DNA of 64,000 nt from Meghimatium bilineatum (GCA_034231615.1 CM067311.1:25014015-25078014), one strand, 5' to 3'. Positions 31,205 to 40,962 are shown, counted from the first letter of the stretch. The notes: generated by a model not told the origin, from the letters alone. Numbers and translations: made by a program.

Positions 31205-31655
31205 TGTCGTACTGGCTTGTCTTCTTCTTCTTCTCGTTCGGAGTTTGACATGTCTACACAGCAAGTCCTGATTTCTTAATAAATGCTGTTGTATTTGAAA
31301 GCTCCTCGGTGCTCCCATACATCTTTCTGTGGATATCCATCTCTGTAGGGCAGTGTTCTTCCTTTAACTGGTTTAGTGTATTGCAGTCTTGCAGGATATG
31401 TTCAGCTGTCTGTTCTGTCTGCCCACAAAAGCACAGCGGTGATGGGATCAATCTTAGTCTATTTAAGTGGCTGTTTAATCTGTTGTGTCCTGTTCTGAGG
31501 CGGAAAATAATAACCTGCTCTGCTCTGTTGAGATAGTGGTAATTGTCTTTTGGGTGGTCGACTTTCCTGATGGCTTTGATGAGGGTCTTCTTTTCTTGGT
31601 AGGTGATTTCTTGGTCTTTTTGTTCCTGTGTTGTTCCATCCTTTGCCAGTCTTTG
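31205..31655 (-). mobile_element. LINE-C 3' fragment
   Basis: The minus strand encodes RLAKDGTTQEQKDQEITYQE, NYHYLNRAEQVIIFRLRTGH, CFCGQTEQTAEHILQDC and AFIKKSGLAV-stop at 31254. The 3' tail is gaacgagaagaagaagaag. The N-terminal extension of the ORF beyond 31655 runs into the hAT relic. Confidence 0.85.
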
Positions 31656-32421
31656 CCATGCCTGGAGAAGAAGCCGCAGATGCCGGGTTAAGCTACAGAA
31701 ATGAACTTTGGTTGGAAATATGCGCTTCCATGGACAGAGTGAATCAGGAGAGTTCAGCAAGAATTACACAAATGCATGAGGTTGCTGACAAGTTTCGCTT
31801 TCTTTCTCCAAAGCAACTGTTAGACGACCGAGTCGATATTGATCTTCACAACGCTCCTTTATGATGACATCGACAAGGATGAATTTTTACTCAAGAAAAA
31901 GTAACTAATAAATTTTGTCGCAGCACCTTCGGTCTTGAACTTAAAGGACCAAGGGCCTATGGAATTACTTTTCTTTGTTCACAAACATCAGCTTTCCCAT
32001 TCAGTACCCAACATTTACTTTTACTGTGTATGTTCCTAACTCTAGGAGTTAGTATAGCTACACGTGAAAGAAGTTTCTCCAAACTCAAATTAATCAAAAA
32101 CTATCGCAGGTCAACTATGAACAACTTGATATTAAACAACCTCGCAATAATATCAATCGAACATGAGCTGGTCAATGATGTGAACTTCGACACAGTCATT
32201 AATAACTAAGTTAGTCAAAAAGCTCGCAAAGTGAATTTGTAATTTTAAATTTACATTTTAAAATTTATTTCTATCTTTGTTAAATGTGGATAAAATCGAT
32301 AATATTAATAAACTTGTAAATTTTTACTCGGAATTTAAAAAATCAATTTCAGGCAGGTGGGGGGGGGGGAGGGTCAAAATATTAATCGCACCGGGCTGCA
32401 ATTACCCTACGCACGCCGCTG
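31656..32421 (+). mobile_element. hAT transposase relic (C-terminal part)
   Basis: SYRNELWLEICASMDRVNQE and SPKQLLDD lie at about 31690-31830. After frameshifts, LTLGVSIATRERSFSKLKLI, NYRRSTMNNLILNNLAIISI and EHELVNDVNFD form the hAT dimerisation domain (about 32035-32205). The right end reads ctacgcacgccgctg, a hAT-type terminus (inverse CAGCGGCG). Most of the catalytic domain is deleted. Confidence 0.8.
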
Positions 32422-32479
32422 TCCAGAGGTGAGAGAAGGAAAAGTAAAATTTTTAGAAAGTCACGAAGATCACACAATC

Positions 32480-32610
32480 AACATCTGACTGGGACTCTGA
32501 GTCTACATACACTGGGATGTCTGCTGGAGCGGAGGGCGGAGCACTTATGGGAATGTCCCACCTGCTGTGAAGCCAATTTCTAATCAAGAATCAAGAACTA
32601 AAATTGACTT
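32480..32610 (+). mobile_element. LINE-D 3' end fragment
   Basis: Encodes RRAEHLWECPTCCEANF in a broken frame. Tail ctaatcaagaatcaagaac, as at 34740 and 38480. Confidence 0.6.
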
Positions 32611-32637
32611 GTTCGCAGAAATGCATAGACTTGTACA

Positions 32638-32811
32638 CAGTGCGTAGCGTTGGTCAATGGCGTCCGGGGCGGAATCATAATTTTCCGCCCTTGTGACATA
32701 AAAAAAATTTGTCAGTGATTGTGAAAGACTGGACGAAAATAAATTTGCCGCCCTCCCAATGATGCTGCCCGGGGCGGTCCGCACCTCCGCCCCCGCCTCG
32801 CTACGCCACTG
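32638..32811. mobile_element. Small GC-rich DNA element (hAT-like ends), copy 2
   Basis: 174 bp with CAGTGCGTAGCG at the left and CGCTACGCCACTG at the right (one base lost on the left). Internal arrangement as in 8841-9011. No coding potential; presumably moved by a hAT transposase. Confidence 0.75.
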
Positions 32812-33334
32812 CGTACTTATTCACCTTAATGTCTTACGGATTAGCACGGGAGATGCCTTGCATTAGAGGCTAAGGGAGTCAATCCCTACAGAAAATCCCA
32901 ACGGAATCACGTCAGCGTAGTGCCTCAGATCAAGCGAGTAAATTACCTAACAGCAAATTCGGAGAGGGGGGGGGGAGTGTCCTGCGGTAGTCGACAGTTT
33001 AGGCCTATATTATTGATCATCTTCTGGCATCTCCTGTAGTTCTGCTAGTTCCATGCGTATGCCTATTGACGTTACCTTCCATTGTAACTAATCAACAGAG
33101 CCGAGAGGTAGTTAATGCAAATGGACACGGCACTTTCTTCATAAAACCTGCATGGGAAATAATCGTGTGTGATTTTTTTGATCGCTTATACAGAAAGGCC
33201 CTATGTTCTTCTCAAGGTGGGGGGTGGGGAGAGAGAGAGAGAACTGGTTAAATAAATAATAAAACAAAAAATAAAAAGGGCATTCGAGTGTGCTCGTGTG
33301 TGAACTCTTTTTTATGAACAATTTGATGACCTTC
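32812..33334. other. No recognised feature
   Basis: Includes a G run at 32966 and an A-rich, AG-repeat stretch near 33225-33290. No gene or assigned repeat. Confidence 0.35.
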
Positions 33335-33473
33335 TTGAGAATGATGGTCAATGAACGGCGTACTTGGACCTTCAGTCAATGTGTAATGGCAAATACACTC
33401 AAGGAGAAATCAGAACACCTGTGGGCTTGTCCGGAGTGCAGTGACGCTGATCCAACGACTAACTAACTAACTA
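33335..33473 (+). mobile_element. LINE-A tail fragment
   Basis: agaatgatggtcaatgaacg through atacactcaaggagaaatca to gatccaacgactaactaact: the last ~140 bp of LINE-A with its tail, in a broken frame. No clear target duplication. Confidence 0.75.
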
Positions 33474-33494
33474 CGTCAATACTGCATGTGAAAT

Positions 33495-33835
33495 ACATAC
33501 AAATGTAAAAACCCTTGAGATTCTGAGAGTTATGGCTGCAACAGAGGCTTATGAAAGAAGCAAGACAATGAACAAAGACCACCAAAATAAACAACTTGTA
33601 GAAATCTGGCAAATAAATCACAGAATAGAACCAAAGTCAGTCCTCAATCATGTCAATGAATAAAAGACAACTATTACCTCCCAGACACGAAATGCAAAGA
33701 ATAGCAAAATGATTACCACTACGCATATATTTTTTTTAATTAAAAGAAATCAAGACACAATTAAGAGATAATATAGCGAAAATTTCTGACCCTGTAAGTC
33801 TTATGAAAGCAACACAGAAAACAATAGACACATGA
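33495..33835 (+). mobile_element. LINE-B internal fragment
   Basis: Runs from caaatgtaaaaacccttgag through gaggcttatgaaagaagcaa and ctcaatcatgtcaatgaata to aagcaacacagaaaacaata. Same segment as the 5' part of 11889-12240, but collinear. It stops just before the RNase H TDGS codons. Confidence 0.7.
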
Positions 33836-34179
33836 TATCCTCTTTTTGATTAAAATATTGATGACTTTTTGTGTGTGAAAAATCGCCACATTTGAGGGCA
33901 TGTGGTTGAACAACTCCCCTTTTACAGATCTGGATGTAACCAGTTAGACTCAAGTCCAGAGTTGAGAGAAAAGTAAGCCATAACTTATCATAAGAGAAAC
34001 GTTCTTTTAAAAAGAGGAGCACTTGTCTCAACAACATTCACAATTAAAAGCAGCAAAATTATCACATGATTTTGTCTAGATTATATATAGTCAGAGATAA
34101 CGAGAACCAATGCATTGGCGGACAGTACTTTAGTGGATGAGACAGCAATAATAAAGGATAGAGCTGAGTTAAATTAGGG

Positions 34180-34575
34180 CAGTCATGGGTGCACTACAAA
34201 ACAATGAAGGGGATACTGAAAGCGACCATGCCCTTGCTCAGAGAATGATAGAAATCGGAGGAAGCAATAAGTGTCTTTGGAGAGATATGAAGAACGCAAC
34301 AGCAACCACTGACTAAGACGCCGAAATTATACACCCTTAGATGACTTATGGACCGGCGGGCTGAGCATTTTTGGAAATGCACTCAGTGTCGTAATGCTGA
34401 TTTAGGAAATGCACTCAGTGCCGTAATGCTGATTTAGGAAATGCACTCAGTGCCGTAATGCTGATTTAGGAAATGCACTCAGTGTCGTAATGCTGATTTA
34501 GGAAATGCACTCAGTGCCGTAATGCTGATTTAGGAAATGCACTCAGTGCAGTAATGATGATTTAGGGCAGTGCGG
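34180..34575 (+). mobile_element. LINE-D 3' end carrying an expanded terminal repeat
   Basis: Encodes AQRMIEIGGSNKCLWRDMKN and, after breaks, AFLEMHSVS / FWKCTQCRNADL, the LINE-D C-terminus. The last 32 bp of this coding end are repeated six times (34373-34564). A tail remnant (gttaatcaagaattacg) appears at about 34730. Confidence 0.65.
34373..34564. repeat. 32-bp tandem repeat grown from LINE-D terminal codons
   Basis: Units start ggaaatgcactcagtg at 34373, 34405, 34437, 34469, 34501 and 34533: exactly 32 bp. The first unit reads in frame as WKCTQCRNADL of LINE-D; later ones shift frame. Confidence 0.92.
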
Positions 34576-34984
34576 TAGATTTTCTCAGTATAATCCAGGT
34601 CTTCGAAATGCCCCCCCCCCCACCATTAAAAGGTTTTTCTTCCAAATGCAGCCCATTAAATGTATTTTGATTTGTACCACCAGATGTAGCCGACTCTCTG
34701 CATCATGGAATGGCTTGGTCCTGTGCTGATTGTTAATCAAGAATTACGAATAGATGGATGAATCGAATCATCATCAAGTACCGTCTCCGTAACGAAGGTT
34801 GGCTACAACGGACCTCCAACATCCCCTATCTCTTGTCTTGGTTGTACACTTTTCTAGACTGTAACCTGTCCATCTCGTCATGTTACTCTCCCACGTGTAT
34901 CTTTGCCTACATCTTGCTTGCCCCTCTCGACTTTACCACCAAGTAAGGTCTTCAACAAGGTGTCCTGTCTTTTTAGGCCCTATG

Positions 34985-35303
34985 TCCAAAGTATTTTATT
35001 TGATTGATATTTATTTTCTTTAATAATTTTTTCTTCATAAAAAATGTTGTTAGAACCTCATTGTTTTCTTCTATTTCCATGATGTTCTCCCTATTATTCT
35101 ATATATCCACATCTCAAAGAATCATTTCTGTCTTCTACTTGTTCTTTTATTGTCCATGTTTCGTAGCCATACATCAATATTTATAGAATATGGCCTAGAT
35201 GTAGCATTTTATAATTCTCAATTTTAGCTTGTTTGTAATTTGTTTCGGTGTTAATATTTTCCTCATGTAATTGAAAATACGTTTAGCCATTCCTATTCTC
35301 CTT
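34985..35303 (-). mobile_element. RTE-like RT fragment, 3' part of a split copy
   Basis: The minus strand encodes GMAKRIFNYMRKIL, then LKLRIIKCYIW, a 'YGYETWT'-like block and IKEQVEDRND. It continues the peptide encoded at 36363-36433 across the LINE-A insertion (…CETEVNRRI / GMAKR…). Confidence 0.7.
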
Positions 35304-36362
35304 TATGCGTATCATACTGGGATGCACAAGAGACACATCGACAAGAGCTATGCGATACATACTTAACTGCCCAACAGCTGAGCATAGATTACAGTATTGC
35401 CGTGCACGGGCGTACCTTCAAATATATGCAGATAAGGAACACCCGTTGCATTCCGAAATACAGAAAGTTAAAGGTAGCAGTCATGGATGGGACGTGCTGA
35501 GGATGTCATACAAAGCGAGTGCAGATTGCAGGATGTGGCAGCAGGTGCGGAATGGATAGGTCTAACCACATATTTCGAAACGTGTTTGAGAGTAGTAATA
35601 TCACTTACCAGGGAATGCAGAGAATGGTGTCCCACAGCTGTGGAGAAAGAAGTGCAGGCTTTAATCAGTGAGAATACCAAAGAGGGGGATGTGATTATAT
35701 ACATTGATGGATCTGTAATTAGGCATGTTCGCAGTGCTTGGGCTTTTACAGCTCAGTGCGCAGGTAAAACGATCAAGGAGGAAAGTGGTGCCTTTGCGGT
35801 CACTACGAGTAGTATGGCCATGGAGACAATGGTGGTAACCAAGGCATTTGAGTGGCTACGCACACAGAAGGTGACGCAGATCTGCATCTTGAGTGACTCT
35901 ATGAGTATGATTAACAAGGTAAAAGTGGGTCTCGTTCGAGAACAGTGGATTGATGCCTTAAGAAAGGCGAGCTTGAAAGTGGTTACATTTATGTTCGTGC
36001 CGGGACATGTGGGCGTTCGAGGCAATGAAAGAGCGGATCAACTGGCATCGTGCGCGATTGTGGCACAGGGCAATGGGGCAATGGATCGCGCGGACTTTTT
36101 GAACTCCTTAAGAGATATAACACGCGAGAGTGAGACTCATCTGGAAGATGATTCATTTTCAATGGCTAGGATTAAAGATCAGGGATTGAAATGCGGTGTT
36201 CCTAGAGGTGAACATTTTGGAGGGCGCAGAAGAATGATGGTCAACCAGCATAGAACCGGTACTGTCAGCAGAAGTGTAATGGCGGATACACTCAAGGAGA
36301 GATCGGAGCAACTATGGACGTGTTCAGTTTGCAGTGATGATGATCCGACGACTAACTAACTA
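35304..36362 (+). mobile_element. LINE-A, 5'-truncated, inserted in an antisense LINE
   Basis: Frames 35305-35559 and 35487-36359 encode MRIILGCTRDTSTRAMRY and then the RNase H domain (YIDGS, Glu, SDS, PGHVGVRGNERAD), the C-terminus CSVCSDDDPTTN and the (ACTA)n tail. Relative to the open copy at 1920-5495, a 16-bp deletion near 35475 breaks the frame. Otherwise the two are very similar. TDGS has become IDGS. Confidence 0.88.
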
Positions 36363-36433
36363 ACTATTCGCCTGTTAACTTCTGTTTCACATCTGCCATC
36401 GTTTGTGATTATGTGTCTGAGATATTGATATCG
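36363..36433 (-). mobile_element. RTE-like RT fragment, 5' part of a split copy
   Basis: The minus strand encodes RYQYLRHIITNDGRCETEVN-RR, the conserved block after the RT palm. The other half is at 34985-35303. Confidence 0.7.
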
Positions 36434-37007
36434 TCACAGCACTGGGCACATTCCCATATATTCTCTGCTTACCGTTTCGTCAGCCATCTAAAAGTGCATT
36501 AGCTCAGTGTCCCAGTCAGTTACTGATTGCGCGTTCTTCTGATCTTTCTGGAGAGGATCAATTTCTCCCGTCGCCTCTAGTACCTCCCATTTCTACCATT
36601 CTCTGAATGTGCACCTTGTCTCGTTCGACATCGTATTTTCGTAGTGTATCCATGACTAATCTAATCAATTCAGTCCTGTCTCTTCCTCTTATCTCAGTAC
36701 CATTCACCAAGGCTATACCAGCAAACACATAAGCTCTTTCGTTTCTCCTGACCCCAGCATAACATGGACAGTAGATCCATATAATACTATGTGCGTTGTT
36801 GAGAAGAGTGACCCACTCAATTCTGATCATACACTTTTCTATCTTGCGCAGCATACTTTGAGAGTCAAATAGAATCACTGAGTCTGTTGGTGGTTGCGTC
36901 GCCAGGCTAGTGAGAGCTGCTGTCACAGCATCTATTTCCATACTCGATGTTGTAATGGCGTACGCAGCTGAATTCTCAGCAAATTTCTTGCCATTTTGGT
37001 AGGCCAC
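36434..37007 (-). mobile_element. LINE-D 3' region with decayed RNase H
   Basis: The 149-codon frame 36558-37007 encodes AYAITTSSMEIDAVTAALTS, LFDSQSMLRKIE and IYCPCYAGVRRNERAYVFAG. The pattern is RNase H, but the expected PGH has become PCY and the last Asp (ERAD) has become Tyr, so it is inactive. Downstream, a stop is followed by ERAISN and the family 3' end shared with 24183-24362. Confidence 0.75.
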
Positions 37008-37428
37008 TGATATTGATAACTGATTTGGTAGATATTGACAACTGATTGAATCAAATAAAAATGACTTAACTGATCTTCATCATGTACTTATTTGGTCGTA
37101 ATCGCTTACAATAGTAACAATTTAGAAAATTTAAAAATATATTAAACTGGTTAGCATTATTTATTGTATATCTTTATTGTGTTTCTTATATTATCTCTAA
37201 TTTATATATTAATATTCACACATTTGCCTACTTAACTGAACTTGAAAGTTATCTTTTGCTAGCAGTGTAAGCGGAGCTGAAACGGAAGTGGTTAAGAACG
37301 TTGACTGCTAACTTCTCTAGGTGGAGATAAAGTGCTGCCTGCACATTCTTTCAGTCGGTAAAGTAAAATATTTAAGAGCAAGCACCACTTTTCGAACTAA
37401 TTTGATACGGTAAAGCCCGACTAAGAAT
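37008..37428 (+). promoter_or_regulatory. JAGN1 5' flank and 5' UTR
   Basis: The unique-looking stretch between a LINE-D relic and the JAGN1 start. No canonical TATA box. The segment from about 37262 on is less AT-rich and probably holds the transcription start. Assigned by position only. Confidence 0.4.
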
Positions 37429-37517
37429 ATGGCATCAAGAGGAGGTTATAGGCCAGAAGGCTCTGATGGAAGTGATCATTGGCATAGAGAAAGTATTGCA
37501 TGGCAGTACAAAATAAG
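37429..37517 (+). CDS. JAGN1: Jagunal homologue, coding exon 1
   Basis: Encodes MASRGGYRPEGSDGSDHWHR and ESIAWQYKI before a split Ser codon (AG|T). The N-terminus matches the Jagunal signature MASRGG…GTDGSDxxHRE. The donor is AAATAAG|GTGACT at 37517. The exon is too short to appear as an ORF of its own and is recognised by family resemblance and by the phase match to exon 2. The ATG at 37429 is the family start. Confidence 0.92.
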
Positions 37518-38189
37518 GTGACTACCGATTGTTAGGTTAGGCGTAGTAGTATGGCAGTATGCCTACTACTTGCACATTTTCAAACTATTTATTAGTCATA
37601 CTATTTCATTAAAAACAATATAGCCAGATGGCCCTTGAAATTTTCAATTCAAAGATACTTTAACCAAGTCTTTACCCCATCCTGAAAAAAGTTATGATTT
37701 TTTTTCTAATTAAAAAATTGGCATCAAAATAATCCTAATTCCTACGACTACAGTACATGAAACATAGAAAATATAGTAAACTTGTGACCACAAAATATAC
37801 TTTTAGTCACCAATTGTTAAAGTAAAGTTAATTTTCTTTTACTCTGGACAAATTTTAGTAAGAATATACCAACAATTGTGGGGGATATTTGCAAAACAAA
37901 TAAAAGTAGGCCTACTTATATTGTCTACAGAATAATATAGATATGCCCTATCATTATGCATGGTTTATTATCACTTATTAATGTTCTTAGACTATAATAT
38001 ATAAATAGGCCATTACATGTAGTTATAATATATACATATTCTATAAGACTCCCAGAGTATGCTGCACAAGACAGGAAAATGTAGGATAAGAAAAGAGTGG
38101 GACACTTCTCAACAGTGCCCAGTGCATCACATGAATCTACTGTCCTGCTCATGCAGGTATCAAGCGCAACACAAGAGCAGAATATTGGC

Positions 38190-38510
38190 GGGTAAAGCTA
38201 AGTGGATTGCAAAGTGATGATGAAAAGAAATCTGGCTGAATTAATTAGTTCAGTCATGGATACGCTACACAATGATGAAGAAGATGTTAAGAAGACAATG
38301 CACATATTCAGAGAATGATAGCAATTTGAGTGACTAGGGGAGAGAGGAAAAAGTGCATCCTCACTGGAAAGACCTATAGAAACTAACTGACTGGGACACT
38401 GAGCTTATATACTTTTATATGGCTGATAGATTGTCAAGCAGAGCATTTATGGGAGTGATCCTTGTGTAGTGATGTTGGTTCCTAATCAAGAACTATTTAT
38501 AATATAACGT
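38190..38510 (+). mobile_element. LINE-D 3' fragment, decayed
   Basis: gtcatggatacgctacacaa, tattcagagaatgatagcaa, tgactgggacactgagctta and the end cctaatcaagaacta are in LINE-D order (compare 34180-34400 and 32480-32610). Confidence 0.55.
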
Positions 38511-38559
38511 GGGTTAAAAGCCACACAGCCTGTGTATTGTAACATAATACTATTGTATG

Positions 38560-38790
38560 ATATGCAGAGAACATAGACATCAAGCTGCAACAAAAATGCA
38601 TTAGAAGAAAGGCAACTCAATGTCCCACAGACTCCTCCCACACATGCCCAGAGTGTGGTAGACAATTCCAAGCATGTTTAGGACTCATTAGTCACAGTCC
38701 TGCACACCGCAGACATGATCATCTTTATAATCATCTCAGTTGAGCTGAATGGATATCATCGACTTCAACGGACGAACTGCATGACATCAC
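38560..38790 (+). mobile_element. LINE-E finger and tail
   Basis: Encodes CPTDSSHTCPECGRQFQACL and GLISHSPAH: an intact C-x2-C-x12-H-x3-H finger, followed by the tail tcgacttcaacggacgaact. Only the extreme C-terminus of LINE-E. Confidence 0.65.
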
Positions 38791-38959
38791 TGTTGTATTG
38801 TAGCCTACAAAATATGTATATATATGAAATGCTGGCTGCAAGATCACATAGTGACACTGGGGGGGGGGGGGGGTGTGATTCGGTAATTAAAAAAAGCCAG
38901 AGAAAGTGGAAATATGATGCTGTGAGATAGGGTTGTCTGTATGTGTAATTTCTGGTGGT

Positions 38960-39470
38960 CTTACCTCCTTCCTGCAGCTACTAGATGTCTCCCTTAACAA
39001 ACCATTTAAGGGCTGAATGGATGACATCATCCAATTTAGCTGTGATGAAGGATGGCAACAAAAGAGTCAACGAAATTAAACATATGGAGCACACAAAAAA
39101 ACCAATTCCAGAGAACTCTTCTACCCCTGATGCTACAAGGCATAAAGGGATATAAAGCAAAAAGAAATAAATAAAAAAGGATGGCAACATAAAAAAAGCT
39201 GACATTGCAATCACTAAGCGGGTCAAAGAAACATGGTCAGATGTTCCATCTGAAATGATCGTCCGATCTTTAAGAAAGTGCTCCATCAGTAATGCTGTGG
39301 ATGGAAGTGAGGGAGACACAATCTTTGCGAACATGCCGAAAATGACAATGTACCAGTTGAGAATAACGATGTGCACCCTGATGTTTCCATGACAGAGGAT
39401 GAAATTTGTGAATTATTTCAGAATTCAGAAAGTGATTGCGACTTTGAAGGATTTCAAGTAAGTTTTTCAA
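38960..39470 (+). mobile_element. pogo/Tigger-like transposase C-terminus, broken
   Basis: The plus strand encodes LQLLDVSLNKPFKG (the 'QPLDVSVNKPFK' block of pogo-type DDE transposases). After an inserted fragment it reads TKRVKETWSDVPSEMIVRSL and RKCSISNAVDGSEGD (the W..V...MI..SF..C.ISNALDG block), then an acidic tail ELFQNSESDCDFEGF. Lies in the JAGN1 intron, sense strand. The catalytic core upstream is gone. Confidence 0.75.
39061..39176 (+). mobile_element. LINE-I tail inserted in the pogo relic
   Basis: 116 bp ending cgaaattaaa...GIKGYKAKR-type codons and an A-rich (aaat)n tail, flanked by the perfect 13-bp duplication aaggatggcaaca (39048-39060 and 39177-39189). Same family as 1684-1912. 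Confidence 0.8.
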
Positions 39471-40336
39471 GTTACCGGTATTTGATAGCATTCTATGTTA
39501 TCATTTTTGTGTTTCTACCGTTAAATTTTTTTACACAATTTATTGTGCATGTATATAAGCAGAACCTCTACATCAATAGCAGAAACAAATACAAAAATTA
39601 TCTGCTTATATTCATAAATACACTAAATTATTTTGTCATTCTTGACTAATTCATACAATGGTATTTTACTATTGTTCAATGTTGTATACAGTAAAACATG
39701 TCTTCAGCAGACCTTCTGTTAAATGAATATTTGTCTCTGTGGAAATATTTTCCAGTTCTGTGATGTTTAACTTTTCATAGCATACCTTGATTTAGCAGAA
39801 AAATATCCCAGTCCCTTGCGGTTCCACTTAAGACAAATATTCCCTCTAGTTTTCTTCTCAAGTCAGCAAATATGAAGATGAATATTTACATGTGAAGAAT
39901 AATATATTTAAAAAAAAATTGATTAAATGATAATTTGCTTGTACTTTATGTGTGCAAATGGTAGATTTTGTGAGCTGTACCTTATAATGATGTGTGCAGC
40001 CAAACATGTTAAAGGGAATATTGCTTAAGACAGGTTTTACTGTAGTTTCAGTTAGCATGTTTTGTGCCTGTTAAGAAAAAGAAGCAATATTTCTCATTTA
40101 TAGTAAAGGCATAAAATATTTGGTTTATTGCAGGACCTTAGATACATTTTGAGTAAGGAGTGGTTTCACCTTAAAAATAAATTTTTCATCCATTTTCATG
40201 TGCAAATCCATATTTTTATCAGAGATCTGATGACATACATTTTTGTGAAAAATTATTCAGTGAGAGGTTTTACCCATTTATTCCTAGAACTTAAAGTAAT
40301 GTTCTGATTTCCTAAAGGATGGGGGAGGTGGTGCTC

Positions 40337-40382
40337 TATAAACTAAGCCCCTCCCCTTCTTTATCTACAGGCTTAGTTTATA
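40337..40382. repeat. Perfect 13-bp inverted repeat near the JAGN1 acceptor
   Basis: tataaactaagcc (40337-40349) and ggcttagtttata (40370-40382) with a 20-nt loop, ending 93 nt before the exon. GGGGAGG (40322-40328) and CCTCCCC (40350-40356) could form a competing stem. It resembles part of a dispersed repeat near 62100, so it may be a transposon remnant. Confidence 0.7.
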
Positions 40383-40475
40383 ACATCTTTTTCTATACAG
40401 TTTGCCTATATTTCTTTCTTTCCTACTTATTCTATCAATTTATAAATCTGTGATGTTTATATAATTTTTTTTCAG

Positions 40476-40962
40476 TTCCATCAACAAGGGACGGCTGAGG
40501 TTAGCATTGTTTCTCCACATACTGATTGGCCTAATCATGTTCTGTCGCCTCTTGCCTGGAATTGCTGGAATGTTTGGGTTTACGGTGATAACTTTGCGCC
40601 GTCTTGACCTTCCACACCCTCGACCATGGGAATATGCATGGCTGATCAGTCTTATTGCGGCTGTGATTGGATGGCGCTCAACACCTCATAACAACATGTT
40701 CTTGCTGAAACAGTTTATTTTAGGAGTGGTTGTGTTTGGCCTAGCACCGGTCTTCTTTGGCTTTTTCGATCTGAAGAGAGACATACTTCTGTACCTGCAA
40801 GAGAGGAAATACACTTTTGAGATGTTTGGGTTCCCAGCTGTGTTATTGTGGAGTGCTTTCTTACTGATTTCCTTACAGCTGCATGCCTTTTCCCTTTATT
40901 TCAGCTACGTACTACTGCGAGCATGGAGACCCCGTGTCGTAGACAAACCTAAAGCTAGATAA
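40476..40962 (+). CDS. JAGN1: Jagunal homologue, coding exon 2 (C-terminal)
   Basis: Jagunal is a four-pass ER membrane protein needed for ER organisation and vesicular traffic (oocyte growth in flies, granulocyte function in mammals). The exon completes a split Ser codon and reads SINKGRLRLALFLHILIGLI onward to the stop at 40960-40962. The spliced protein has 191 residues, against about 183 in human. Hydrophobic segments lie at about 38-58, 82-96, 108-127 and 147-172. Family landmarks: WEYAWLIS (PYQWEYPYLLS in the family), RSTPHNNM, GFPAV, LQLHAFSLYFS. The C-terminus DKPKAR has Lys at -3 and -5, a KxKxx ER-retrieval signal. Codons upstream to the acceptor at 40475 are open, so the exon starts there and not at any internal Met. 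Confidence 0.94.

Larger units (their letters stand above)
37518..40475 (+). other. JAGN1 intron (2.96 kb) with transposon relics
   Basis: GT at 37518 and TTTTTTTTCAG at 40475. It contains LINE-D and LINE-E tails, a G run (38861-38874), a pogo/Tigger relic split by a retroposon, and a perfect 13-bp hairpin near the acceptor. 37518-38190 and 39470-40330 show nothing recognisable. Confidence 0.85.

Noticed and set aside
39371-39649. Independent 92-codon gene in the JAGN1 intron
   Set aside because: Its acidic start is the end of the pogo/Tigger transposase relic; the rest is low-complexity AT-rich translation.
40507-40509. JAGN1 starting inside exon 2 at 40507
   Set aside because: The codon there is TTG; the family N-terminus is found in exon 1, and phases match across the intron.
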